A DNA stretch of 14,044 bases. Source: JANYCG01 sp031397915 (GTDB lineage: Bacteria; Pseudomonadota; Gammaproteobacteria; Burkholderiales; Burkholderiaceae_C). Shown piece by piece: positions 6,784-13,950 of the stretch (positions within the stretch are counted from its first letter, which is position 1; each line of letters opens with the position of its first letter). Both the position numbers and the translations under genes were made by a program. The notes under the pieces are model-generated. The model was not told where the DNA came from. It searched no databases and saw only the letters and a list, made by a program, of their open reading frames with translations. Where the stretch lies: the NCBI GenBank assembly GCA_031397915.1, contig JANNMM010000157.1, positions 1 through 14,044 on the forward strand, written 5' to 3'.

Positions 6784-7683
6784 TCAGGGCTCGATGGCGA
6801 TGCCCAGCACCGGGCTGCCATCGCCAATTCTGCCCAAGGCGGTCGTGCGGCCGGTGTCCAGGTCGAGCAGGTGCAAGCGCGTTGGCGTGTTGGCGACCGC
6901 GCGTACGGCGACCAATGCGGTGTTGTTGATGTCGGAAATGTCAAACGCCGCATTCAGCAAAGGCCCCAGACCCAAAGAACCGACCGTGCGCAGTTGCCCG
7001 GTATCCGGGGAGACAAACGGCACCACACCTTCTTTGGAGCCCTGCATGGCAAGAACGCCCAGCGTGCGGTCGATGGTGTAAAGCGTGGTGATCTTCTCGT
7101 TCACCTTGTTGTAGGTGTAGGCCGCAGCGGCAACGTCGGGCGAGCGCGCTTCATTCGGGTCACCCGCCACATAACGCAAGTTGCTGTCGACCTGTACGCC
7201 CGGCAAGGTGGGGTTGCCGTCGACCACGGCACCGGTATCCGGGTGCATTCGCAGGTTTTGCCCGGTGTTGCTGACGATGCGCATGCGGTCCACCGCCGGG
7301 TTGAAGTCAAAGCCAAAGGCAGTGCCATGTAAAGCCACGGCAACCGGCGGCGCCTCCAGCAGTTTGAGCGCCCCGGTCGCGGTGTCGACGGTGTAGATGC
7401 GGCCCGAACTGGCCAGGGCATACAACACGCCGCGGGCGACACGGAAATCGATGCCAATGAGCGCATCGCCAGCAACCAGGCCCGTGACCGGTTTGCGCTC
7501 CAGAATCCGGCGCGGCTGGCCGGCGTTGACCTTGATCAGCTCAATGCCGGCCGTAACGGCAAAAACCATTTCCTTGCGCGGCGGACCTTCGGGTTCAGCC
7601 ATGCTGGCGCAGCCTGCCAGCACCAATGACAACAGGGCCGGCAGGGGAACCTGGAAATAAGCCTTCAAGCCTGAGATTCGCAT
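6784..7683 (-). CDS. DUF4394-domain lipoprotein
   Basis: A 299-residue envelope protein of unknown function. The N-terminus is a lipoprotein signal peptide: hydrophobic PLPALLSLVLAGC with lipobox L-A-G-C, so Cys25 would be acylated. The rest is a DUF4394-like repeat protein of beta-propeller character, with recurring stretches such as IGIDFRVARGVLYAL, GFDFNPAVDRMRIVSNTGQNLR, YTYNKVNEKITTLYTID and LVAVRAVANTPTRLHLLDLDTG. No enzyme motif is evident. The ATG is preceded by AAAGGG at a sensible distance. It lies 51 bases downstream of the beta-barrel gene on the same strand and is probably cotranscribed with it. It converges on the GGDEF/EAL gene with only 24 bases between stops and no clear terminator there. 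Confidence 0.85.
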   Translation of the reverse strand: MRISGLKAYFQVPLPALLSLVLAGCASMAEPEGPPRKEMVFAVTAGIELIKVNAGQPRRILERKPVTGLVAGDALIGIDFRVARGVLYALASSGRIYTVDTATGALKLLEAPPVAVALHGTAFGFDFNPAVDRMRIVSNTGQNLRMHPDTGAVVDGNPTLPGVQVDSNLRYVAGDPNEARSPDVAAAAYTYNKVNEKITTLYTIDRTLGVLAMQGSKEGVVPFVSPDTGQLRTVGSLGLGPLLNAAFDISDINNTALVAVRAVANTPTRLHLLDLDTGRTTALGRIGDGSPVLGIAIEP

Positions 7684-7734
7684 CGCGCACCCTTTTTGTT
7701 AAACATCCAAAATACCCGAAGCGGCGATGCGCTT

Positions 7735-9009
7735 TTAAAAGCGCCAGCGCAGGCTGGCCGTCAGGCTGTGTTCGACACGGCGCGCCGCCGCGCCGACCAG
7801 CGCGCGTGCCGGGCGGTCGCTTTGCACCGTCAGAAACTCCGAAACCAGCGACACCGTCGGGCTGATCTTCCAGTGGTAGGCCAGCGCCAGCGCCTGCCCG
7901 TCTTCACTGTTGGGATCAGACGGAACGATATCCTCGGCACGCTCCGTGGCACTGAATTTGTCGTACCTCACAGCCAGGGTGCCAGGCCCCAGCGGGCGAC
8001 TCGCCAACAAAAACCAGGACGCGAAATCAAGGTACACGGCGCCGGGCCCCATCAGTGTGTCGCCCTGCAAAACCTGCATCGACAACTCCCACGGCCCTAC
8101 CTGTTTCAGCCGTGCGCTCAAGTGGTTGAAGCGCGTCAGCCAGCCGTATTGGCCGTCACTGAAAGCCATCGGGTCTGCCCGGTTGTCATAACGCATGGCG
8201 GCCAATTCAAATCGGCCTGCGTAGGCGTAATTGGCGGCGACGTAAAAGCCAAGCCTTTGATCCAGTTCGCGAAACTCATTGACGAAGCGGGACTGTTGAC
8301 GGCCATTGGCCACAAATTTGAAAAACGGCAAATCAGCCATCGGCAAGGTCTCACCCAAACCGGTGATCCGGTCGCTGATGGACCAGCCGCGCCAGGCGAT
8401 CAGGCTGCCCGTGGGGTCGTTTGCGGTATACAAAGCCGCCGTAAAACCGAAGTCGTGCGGTGATCCTTCCAGCCGGCCGTTGCGCGAGAGGTTGTACTCC
8501 AGACCGATGGTGCGCAGTTCTTCGCCAATCCAGCTGTTGATGGCCGAGCTGGAAATAGTGTCGCGGGGCGTCCAGCTGATGCTGTCGTAGTCAAACTCGA
8601 TGCTCGTGACCGGGAAAAACGCCCCGGCCCGCACCCGCGTTTTCCAGGCGCTGGTGGGCACCGGGCTCCAGGCCAGCCAGGCTTCGTTCACATCCAGAAC
8701 GCCTTTGCGGTCGTCCTGGGCGCTGAAGATTGCCGTGGCACTCACGTCCTTTGACAACTCGCCTTCCAGTTTCAAAAAACCACCACCGAGCCTGAGCCCG
8801 TTGGACGCGCGGTCAAAGCGGGTTTTGTCCAGACCGGCGTTGGGCCAGCTTTGCACGGTGTCTGTGGACATCAACCGCAGATCAAGCAGCCCACTGATCT
8901 CGACGGCTGAAACCGGACCGGACATCAAACTGGCCATGGCGCAGGTTGCCCAAGCCATGCAAGCCGCACGCGTCGCACTGCACCGGAGGCTGCTTAGCCT
9001 TGATATCAT
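7735..9009 (-). CDS. Outer-membrane beta-barrel (porin-like) protein
   Basis: A 424-residue exported protein. A signal peptide of about 35 residues ends in PVSA. The mature chain is rich in alternating polar/hydrophobic strands with aromatic girdle residues, and it ends in SLRWRF, whose terminal Phe is the usual BAM recognition signal. Strand-like segments are visible throughout (for example LRLGGGFLKLEGELS, FYVAANYAYAGRFELAAMRYD, GTLAVRYDKFS, HSLTASLRWRF). I recognise no specific porin family. A purine-rich GGGGAAAGG lies about seven bases before the ATG. It sits 49 bases after the Bug gene and 51 bases before the lipoprotein gene, so the three may form a minus-strand unit. Barrels of this kind can accompany copper protein-EAL pairs, which would make it the outer-membrane part of the same module (inference from context and general recollection). 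Confidence 0.8.
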   Translation of the reverse strand: MISRLSSLRCSATRAACMAWATCAMASLMSGPVSAVEISGLLDLRLMSTDTVQSWPNAGLDKTRFDRASNGLRLGGGFLKLEGELSKDVSATAIFSAQDDRKGVLDVNEAWLAWSPVPTSAWKTRVRAGAFFPVTSIEFDYDSISWTPRDTISSSAINSWIGEELRTIGLEYNLSRNGRLEGSPHDFGFTAALYTANDPTGSLIAWRGWSISDRITGLGETLPMADLPFFKFVANGRQQSRFVNEFRELDQRLGFYVAANYAYAGRFELAAMRYDNRADPMAFSDGQYGWLTRFNHLSARLKQVGPWELSMQVLQGDTLMGPGAVYLDFASWFLLASRPLGPGTLAVRYDKFSATERAEDIVPSDPNSEDGQALALAYHWKISPTVSLVSEFLTVQSDRPARALVGAAARRVEHSLTASLRWRF

Positions 9010-9058
9010 GGGTCGCCTTTCCCCGTTGCCGCGAAACTTTTTGAGCGGTCGTAGCGGC

Positions 9059-10060
9059 CTATTGCTGCGGAATGCCTTTGGTCACCGGCCCCCACAGCGC
9101 CAACTCCTTCACGAGGCGCTCGCCCAGCATCTGCGGCGTGCCAACCCAGGTGTCGAAACCAGCCTCCAGCCAGCGGGCTTTGAGCTCGTCGTTGGCCTGC
9201 GCCTTGCGGGCGGCTTCGTTGAGGCGCGCCAGCAGATCGGCCGGCATTCTGGGTGGGCCAAACAAGGCGAACCAGCCGGTGACGTCGTAATCAGCCACAC
9301 CCAGTTCGGTGAGCGTCGGCACTGTGGGCATGGCCGCATTGCGCTCGCGCGATGTGACGGCAAAAGGCGCCACCTTGCCACCGGCGATGTGGCCGCGCGC
9401 CACGTTGGGAATGTCAAACATCATGCTGATCTGGCCGCCGATCACGTCCGTCATGGCCGGCGCGCTGCCTTTGTAGGGCACGTGGGTCATCTCCGTGCCG
9501 GTGCGTGCGGCCAGCAACTCGCCGCTGAGGTGGTTGCTGGCGCCGATGCCGGCCGAACCATAGGTGACCTTGCCGGGATTCGCCTTGGCATACGCAATCA
9601 ACTCGGGCAGTGTTTTATACGGCTGGTTCTTGTTGACCACCAGTACGTTGACGTAACTGAGCAACGGCGCAATCGGCGCGATGTCTTTGACCGGGTCAAA
9701 CGGCATCGCCTTCAACAGGTGCGGCGTGATGGTTACAGTAGGGCTGGCCGCAAAAAACAGCAACAGGCCACCCGGCGCGTTGTGGGCCGACTTTGCCACG
9801 GCGTCCCCACCCAAAGCGCCGGCCGCGCCGGGGCGGTTCTCCACGACCACCGTCACACCCAGTTCACGCGCGAAGTGGGGCGCGAACTGGCGCGCGGCCG
9901 TGTCCACCGGACCGCCAGGCGCGTATCCGACGATCAGTTTCACGGTGGGCGGCACGGCCGTTTGCGCGTGCACCGCCAACGCCATGGCGGCGCTGCCAAT
10001 CGCCACCCCAAGGGACTTGATCAGCATGGAAAACGACTTGGAAAACGCATAGATTTTCAT
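9059..10060 (-). CDS. Bug-family tripartite tricarboxylate transporter solute-binding protein
   Basis: Periplasmic receptor for a small carboxylate or related compound, normally serving a TctA/TctB permease. The 333-residue chain begins with a signal peptide (KSLGVAIGSAAMALAVHAQ, cleavage near 33). It shows the Bug hallmarks VKLIVGYAPGGPVDTAAR (40-57), VVVENRPGAAG (71-81), the helix-rich FDPVKDIAPIAPL, YGSAGIGASNHLSGELL, VPYKGSAPAMTDVIGGQISMMFD (194-216) and the C-terminal PTVPTLTELGV region. The usual DGYTLL after the ENRPGA loop is replaced by APGGLLLF, a mild oddity. No TctA or TctB gene is in the window, so it is an orphan receptor here, as is very common in Burkholderiales. Start ATG 10060 has only a weak GAGA upstream. 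Met12 is an alternative, but it would shorten the n-region. The gene faces a long AT-rich upstream region containing palindrome site B, which may regulate it. Confidence 0.92.
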   Translation of the reverse strand: MKIYAFSKSFSMLIKSLGVAIGSAAMALAVHAQTAVPPTVKLIVGYAPGGPVDTAARQFAPHFARELGVTVVVENRPGAAGALGGDAVAKSAHNAPGGLLLFFAASPTVTITPHLLKAMPFDPVKDIAPIAPLLSYVNVLVVNKNQPYKTLPELIAYAKANPGKVTYGSAGIGASNHLSGELLAARTGTEMTHVPYKGSAPAMTDVIGGQISMMFDIPNVARGHIAGGKVAPFAVTSRERNAAMPTVPTLTELGVADYDVTGWFALFGPPRMPADLLARLNEAARKAQANDELKARWLEAGFDTWVGTPQMLGERLVKELALWGPVTKGIPQQ

Positions 10061-10174
10061 ATTTAATTCTCACTGCATGTTAATTAAAAAATTTCGGCAT
10101 TAAGTCACGTGAAATAACAATAGTTTGCTCTATTAAATAAACCAATTATGGTTATTTAATTATCATATTAAAAC
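10061..10174. other. AT-rich intergenic island between Bug and thiolase genes
   Basis: A 114-base, strongly AT-rich stretch after the thiolase stop and before the Bug start, both on the minus strand. It contains palindrome site B and an 8-base palindrome TCACGTGA at 10105-10112. It shares the word AGTCAC (10103-10108) and a TAGTTT word with the island at 3276-3410. No hairpin with a following T run is seen on the minus strand, so there is no convincing terminator. It probably holds the Bug promoter, but I cannot assign hexamers with confidence. Confidence 0.5.
10132..10160. repeat. Imperfect inverted repeat, candidate operator (site B)
   Basis: ATTAAATAA-A-CCA (10132-10144) pairs with TGGTTATTTAAT (10149-10160) across an ATTA spacer, with a single bulged A in the left arm. 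It resembles site A at 3350-3371: both islands read TATTAAAT, then G or A, then AAC, an optional C, and AATTAT. It lies about 70 bases upstream of the Bug start codon, a sensible place for an operator. Confidence 0.5.
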
Positions 10175-11356
10175 TTACAATTCAGTTCCCAAGATGGCAG
10201 TCGACTGGCTCGACAACGTACCACCGTTGCCATGCGCAATCGCGGTTTTGGCATTCGCCACTTGCCGCGCGCCCGCCTCACCGCGCAACTGCTGCACGGC
10301 TTCGATCAGCGCGAAGATGCCGTACATGCCGGGGTGCACACAACTCAATCCGCCGCCGTTGGTGTTGACAGGCAGGCGCCCACCCGGGGCAATAGCGCCG
10401 CCTTCGACAAACGCGCCGCCTTCACCTTTTTTGCAAAAGCCCAGGTCTTCGAGAAACAGGAGTGTGTTGATGGTAAAGGCGTCGTACAACTCCAGCACGT
10501 CAATGTCTTTGGGCGCCAGACCCGCCATCGCATAGGCCTCACGGCCCGATTGGGAGGCGGCAGTCACCGTCAGATCCGGCATGGCCGAGATCTGCCGGTG
10601 CCACATCGCGGTCGCGTTGCCCAGCACATAAACGGGCTTCTTCTTCAGGTCTTTCGCGCGGTCTGCGCGCACCAACACATAAGCGCCGCCACCGTCTGTG
10701 ACAAGGCAGCAATCGCGCACCGAAAACGGGTCGCTCACCATGCGCGCCTTGAGCACGTCGTCAATCGAGAGCGGGTCACGCATGAAGGCCTGCGGGTTCA
10801 ACTGCGCCCAACCGCGTGCGGCCACGGCCACCTCGGCCAGATGCCGGCGTGTGGTGCCGTACTGGTGCATGTGGCGCGACGCGGCCAGCGCGTAAGCGGT
10901 AAGCGGCTGCATCGGTTCGTAGGGCGTTTCATACGGCTGCGGATCGAGCCACTTGCGTGCTTTGGCCACTTCGGCGCGGCCAAACTGCGCCGTGCGCTGC
11001 ACACTGCCGTAACACACCAGCACCGCCTTGCACTGGCCGCTGTTGAGCGCGTGGATGGCGGGCAGCAGGTGCGCGATGAAGCTGCTGCCGCCGATCATGG
11101 TGCCACTCACAAAGCTTGGGTTGATGCCCAGGTACTCGGTAACCACCAGCGGCCACATGGTCGAGGTGGTGCTGGCCGTGCACAGGCCGTCGATGTCCTG
11201 CATGGTCAGTCCTGCATCGGACACCGCCGCGTGTGCGCTTCTGGCCAACAACTCCATATCGGTGAAGCCGTGGGCTTCGCCGAAACCAAACGTGCCGACA
11301 CCGACGATCGCCGCCTTGCCGCGCAGGGCCTTCAACTCTGGCGAGACGGCGCTCAT
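10175..11356 (-). CDS. Thiolase-fold protein lacking the usual nucleophilic Cys (Ltp2/SCP-x type)
   Basis: A 393-residue thiolase-superfamily enzyme. Fold markers are AAIVGVGTFGFGE, TVTAASQSGREAYAMAGL, DVLELYDAFTINTLLFLEDLGFC, GRLPVNTNGGGLS and the HP motif at His341. The first catalytic Cys of true thiolases should lie near GTMIGGSSFIAH, but Ser91/Ser92 are there. The C-terminal CxG loop is HGNGG (His375 in place of Cys). In this superfamily, Cys-less members paired with a DUF35 protein include the retro-aldolase Ltp2, which splits hydroxyacyl-CoAs in steroid side-chain breakdown and uses Tyr residues; Tyr291 is a candidate to examine. Function here is therefore more likely aldol cleavage or another non-thiolytic step than thiolysis (inference). 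The ATG overlaps the DUF35 stop in ATGA and has AGGGAG just upstream. It is the last gene of the operon. Confidence 0.88.
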   Translation of the reverse strand: MSAVSPELKALRGKAAIVGVGTFGFGEAHGFTDMELLARSAHAAVSDAGLTMQDIDGLCTASTTSTMWPLVVTEYLGINPSFVSGTMIGGSSFIAHLLPAIHALNSGQCKAVLVCYGSVQRTAQFGRAEVAKARKWLDPQPYETPYEPMQPLTAYALAASRHMHQYGTTRRHLAEVAVAARGWAQLNPQAFMRDPLSIDDVLKARMVSDPFSVRDCCLVTDGGGAYVLVRADRAKDLKKKPVYVLGNATAMWHRQISAMPDLTVTAASQSGREAYAMAGLAPKDIDVLELYDAFTINTLLFLEDLGFCKKGEGGAFVEGGAIAPGGRLPVNTNGGGLSCVHPGMYGIFALIEAVQQLRGEAGARQVANAKTAIAHGNGGTLSSQSTAILGTEL

Positions 11357-11772
11357 GGTTTCGCTCCCTGGCCGGCTGCAGCGACCGCGTCAAACACCAC
11401 CAAACCCTTGCCCTCTTTCACAACCACCCGAGCCGTTACCCGTTGCCCGATCATCACCGCGTCGGGCGCAACGCCCTCAACCCGGCCCATCAGGCGCACA
11501 CCTTCGTCCAGCGCAACGATGCAGACGTTGTAGTCGCCGCGAGCCTCCGGCTTTCTGCGGACCGTCGTATTGGCATAGACCTCGCCACTGCCACGTGGTA
11601 CGACAAGGTGGACGTCGTTGGAGCCGCAATGCGGGCAGACTTCGCGCGGGAAGTAGATGTGTTTGCTGCAGGCCTTGCACTGCTGGATCAGGAAGTTGCC
11701 GCTGTCCAGCTCGGCTTGGTGGTGGGCCAGGATGCCTTGCGGCAGCGTTGCGGTGGCAGTCGATGTGTTCAT
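11353..11772 (-). CDS. DUF35 zinc-ribbon/OB-fold protein, partner of the thiolase-fold protein
   Basis: A 139-residue protein with a rubredoxin-like zinc ribbon (Cys32-X2-Cys35 and Cys46-X2-Cys49, in CKACSKHIYFPREVCPHCG) followed by an OB-fold (about 55-130; GSGEVYANTTVRR, YNVCIVALDEGVRLMGRVEG, VTARVVVKEGKGLVVFDAV). Family members bind acyl-CoA and form complexes with thiolase-like subunits. The DUF35 domain of ChsH2 is needed for Ltp2 aldolase activity. Here the gene overlaps the thiolase gene by four bases and the upstream dehydrogenase stop by one base, which strongly suggests a coupled complex. It is a standalone DUF35 without the MaoC/hydratase domain found in ChsH2, so a separate hydratase would have to come from elsewhere. 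No strong Shine-Dalgarno is visible, consistent with reinitiation. Confidence 0.9.
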   Translation of the reverse strand: MNTSTATATLPQGILAHHQAELDSGNFLIQQCKACSKHIYFPREVCPHCGSNDVHLVVPRGSGEVYANTTVRRKPEARGDYNVCIVALDEGVRLMGRVEGVAPDAVMIGQRVTARVVVKEGKGLVVFDAVAAAGQGAKP

Positions 11773-12686
11773 CAGACGGGGTCCCAGGAAAACACGTCGG
11801 CCGAGCGATCCAGGTCAAAATAACTCGCCTTCAATGCCGGCAAGGCATGGGCAGCGACGGATTGCGGCGTCCAGCCTTCGTTGCGCTGGACACTGCGCAG
11901 CGGGCGCGGCTGGCTCATGAGGAAGATTTCGTTGTTGCGCACGGCGAAGACCTGGCCGTTGGTATCGGCCGCGGCGTCACTGGCCAGGCACACCGCCAGT
12001 GGCGCGATTTTGGCGGGTGTCATCTGCTTGATTTTCTCCACACGGGCCGCCTGCTCGGCGGTGTCGGTCGGGATCGAACCAATCATGCGGCTCCAGGCGA
12101 AGGGCGCGATGCAGTTGCTGCGCACGTTGAATTTCAACATGTCCAACGCTATGGATTTTGATAGCGCCATGATGCCGAGCTTCGCTGCCGAATAGTTCGC
12201 CTGGCCAAAGTTGCCGATCAAGCCCGAGGTGCTCGTCATGTGCACGTAACAGCCACTGTTTTGCTCCTTGAAATGGGTGGCGGCTGCGCGGCTCACGTGG
12301 TAGGCGCCGTAGAGGTGCACCTTGATCACGGCGTCCCATTCGTCCACACTCATCTTGTGGAAAAAACGGTCGCGCAGGATGCCGGCGTTGTTCACCACCA
12401 CGTCGATGCGGCCATAGGTATCGAGTGCGGTTTGCACAATTTTGCCCGCAGGCGCCGCTTCGGCGACGCTGTCGGTATTGGCCACCGCTTCGCCACCCAG
12501 CGCCTTGATCTCATTGACCACCGACTGCGCCGGGCCATCGTCATGCCCCTCGCCGCCGACGGATGCGCCGATGTCGTTCACCACCACCTTGGCGCCTTCG
12601 CGGGCAAACGCCAGTGCGAAATCGCGCCCGATGCCGCCGCCGGCACCAGTGATCAGGACGACTTTGCCTTCAACCATTCCTGCCAT
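11772..12686 (-). CDS. MFE-2-type (3R)-hydroxyacyl-CoA dehydrogenase (SDR family)
   Basis: Oxidises a 3-hydroxyacyl-CoA to the 3-oxo form with NAD+. The 304-residue SDR has TGAGGGIG (13-20), Asp39 in VVNDIG favouring NAD, NNAG (99-102), and the catalytic set Ser152, Tyr165, Lys169 (YSAAK). It closely follows the pattern of the dehydrogenase unit of peroxisomal MFE-2/HSD17B4: the long loop after the NDIG motif, AVANTDSV, GRIDVVVNNAGILRD, VHLYGAY with His at the usual Asn position, NFGQANYSAAKLG, and an extended C-terminus (ASYFDLDRSADVFSWDPV). An ideal AAGGAGC lies about five bases before the ATG. It follows the acyl-CoA dehydrogenase by 24 bases and touches the DUF35 gene, placing it as the oxidation step between dehydrogenation/hydration and chain cleavage. 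The acyl substrate is unknown. Confidence 0.92.
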   Translation of the reverse strand: MAGMVEGKVVLITGAGGGIGRDFALAFAREGAKVVVNDIGASVGGEGHDDGPAQSVVNEIKALGGEAVANTDSVAEAAPAGKIVQTALDTYGRIDVVVNNAGILRDRFFHKMSVDEWDAVIKVHLYGAYHVSRAAATHFKEQNSGCYVHMTSTSGLIGNFGQANYSAAKLGIMALSKSIALDMLKFNVRSNCIAPFAWSRMIGSIPTDTAEQAARVEKIKQMTPAKIAPLAVCLASDAAADTNGQVFAVRNNEIFLMSQPRPLRSVQRNEGWTPQSVAAHALPALKASYFDLDRSADVFSWDPV

Positions 12687-12710
12687 GTTTGCTCCTTGTT
12701 GCTTATAAAT

Positions 12711-13859
12711 TTACAGCCCACGCGAGATCAGCTCTTTCATCACCTCGGAGGTGCCGCCGTAAATGCGGCTCACCCTGGTGTCGACATAGGCGCGGCAGAT
12801 TGGGTATTCCATCATGTACCCATAACCGCCATACAGTTGCAAGAGTTCGTCGAGTGACTTGCCGAGTTCTTCGGTGCAATACAGCTTGGCCATCGCGGCT
12901 TCTTCGAGCGTGAGTTTGCGCTTCAAATGTTCGGCCAGGTAAGTGTCGACCATCATGCGCATGGCGGTGGCGCGGGTTTTGATTTCGGCGAGTTTGAATT
13001 TGGTGTTCTGAAACTCGAACACCGGTTTGCCAAACACCATGCGCTCCTTGGTGTATTTGATGGTTTCAGCCAACATCGCTTCGAGTTTCGCAGCGGAGGC
13101 GATGGCGATGATGAAACGCTCCTGCGCAAGCTCTTTCATCAGGTAAGCAAACCCCATGCCCTCCTCGCCCAGCAGGTTGGAGACGGGAACCCGCACATCT
13201 TCAAAAAACAGCTCCGCTGTATCGGCCGCTTCCTGGCCCATTTTCTCGAGCTTGCGGCCCTTGCGAAAACCCGGCCGGTCGGCCTCCACCAGAATCAGCG
13301 ACGTGCCTTTGGCGCCGAGCTCGGGATTGGTTTTGACCACCACCACCACCAGGTCGCAGTTGAGCCCGTTGGAGATGAAGGTTTTGGAGCCGTTGATGAC
13401 GTAGTCATTGCCGTCGCGCAGTGCCGTGGTGCGTATGGCTTTGAGGTCGCTGCCCGCCCCCGGCTCACTCATGGCAATCGCCAAAATGACTTCGCCGCTG
13501 GCTGCCTTGGGCAACCATTTCGCCTTTTGCTCAGCCGTGCCCAGGCGCTGGATATAGGGCGCAATGATGTCCGAATGCAAGTAAAAGCCCGGCCCGCTGA
13601 TGTTGGAATAGGCCATCTCTTCGATGAGCACAGCACAATGGCCAAAATCGCCCCCTGCACCGCCCCACTCTTCGCTAATTGCGGTGCACAACAAGCCTTC
13701 ACGCCCGGCTTTGAGCCAGGTTTCCCGGTCTACCCGGCCCGCCTTGTCCCATTCGGCCTGGCGCGGGGTGCATTCACGTTCAATGAATTTGCGCACGGTG
13801 TCGCGGTACATCTCGTGGTCATCGCGGAACACGGTTCGGGGAAAGGTCAAGATGGTCAT
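12711..13859 (-). CDS. Acyl-CoA dehydrogenase
   Basis: FAD enzyme that introduces the alpha-beta double bond into an acyl-CoA, passing electrons to ETF. The 382 residues show signature 1 (IAMSEPGAGSDLK, 128-140), NGSKTFISNG, the ERMVFGKP segment, the QLYGGYGYMMEYP motif and the C-terminal RVSRIYGGTSEVMKELI. In short- and medium-chain enzymes the catalytic base is the Glu of the YEGT motif, but here that position is Gly368. The likely base is Glu247 in LAQERF, the position used in long-chain and isovaleryl-CoA dehydrogenases, which suggests a long or branched acyl substrate (inference). The ATG at 13859 has no clear Shine-Dalgarno, yet it starts exactly at the expected N-terminus. It is the first gene of the minus-strand operon and lies divergent from a gene beginning at 13951. 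Confidence 0.94.
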   Translation of the reverse strand: MTILTFPRTVFRDDHEMYRDTVRKFIERECTPRQAEWDKAGRVDRETWLKAGREGLLCTAISEEWGGAGGDFGHCAVLIEEMAYSNISGPGFYLHSDIIAPYIQRLGTAEQKAKWLPKAASGEVILAIAMSEPGAGSDLKAIRTTALRDGNDYVINGSKTFISNGLNCDLVVVVVKTNPELGAKGTSLILVEADRPGFRKGRKLEKMGQEAADTAELFFEDVRVPVSNLLGEEGMGFAYLMKELAQERFIIAIASAAKLEAMLAETIKYTKERMVFGKPVFEFQNTKFKLAEIKTRATAMRMMVDTYLAEHLKRKLTLEEAAMAKLYCTEELGKSLDELLQLYGGYGYMMEYPICRAYVDTRVSRIYGGTSEVMKELISRGL

Positions 13860-13917
13860 GGTGTCGGCAAGTTTATCGCCCGGGCCCGTTCAGCGACGTT
13901 GCCCAAAGCGACACATT

Positions 13918-13923
13918 TACAAT
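13918..13923 (+). promoter_or_regulatory. Possible -10 element of the divergent gene
   Basis: TACAAT in the short divergent gap is a fair -10 hexamer, lying 27 bases before the ATG at 13951. No good -35 is at the right distance (TTGCCC at 13899-13904 is only 13 bases away), so this is weak. The 91-base gap must also contain the promoter of the acyl-CoA dehydrogenase operon on the other strand, which I cannot pinpoint. Confidence 0.2.
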
Positions 13924-13950
13924 CGGGGTTTCAGCCTCTGGATAAACACC

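Noticed and set aside
8600..10066. 488-residue open frame on the + strand across the barrel and Bug genes
   Set aside because: It runs antisense to two well-supported genes, crosses their boundary and is Arg/His-rich without any domain.
10232..11533. 433-residue + strand open frame over the thiolase-fold gene
   Set aside because: It is antisense to the thiolase-fold and DUF35 genes, whose motifs are unmistakable. The composition is shadow-like.
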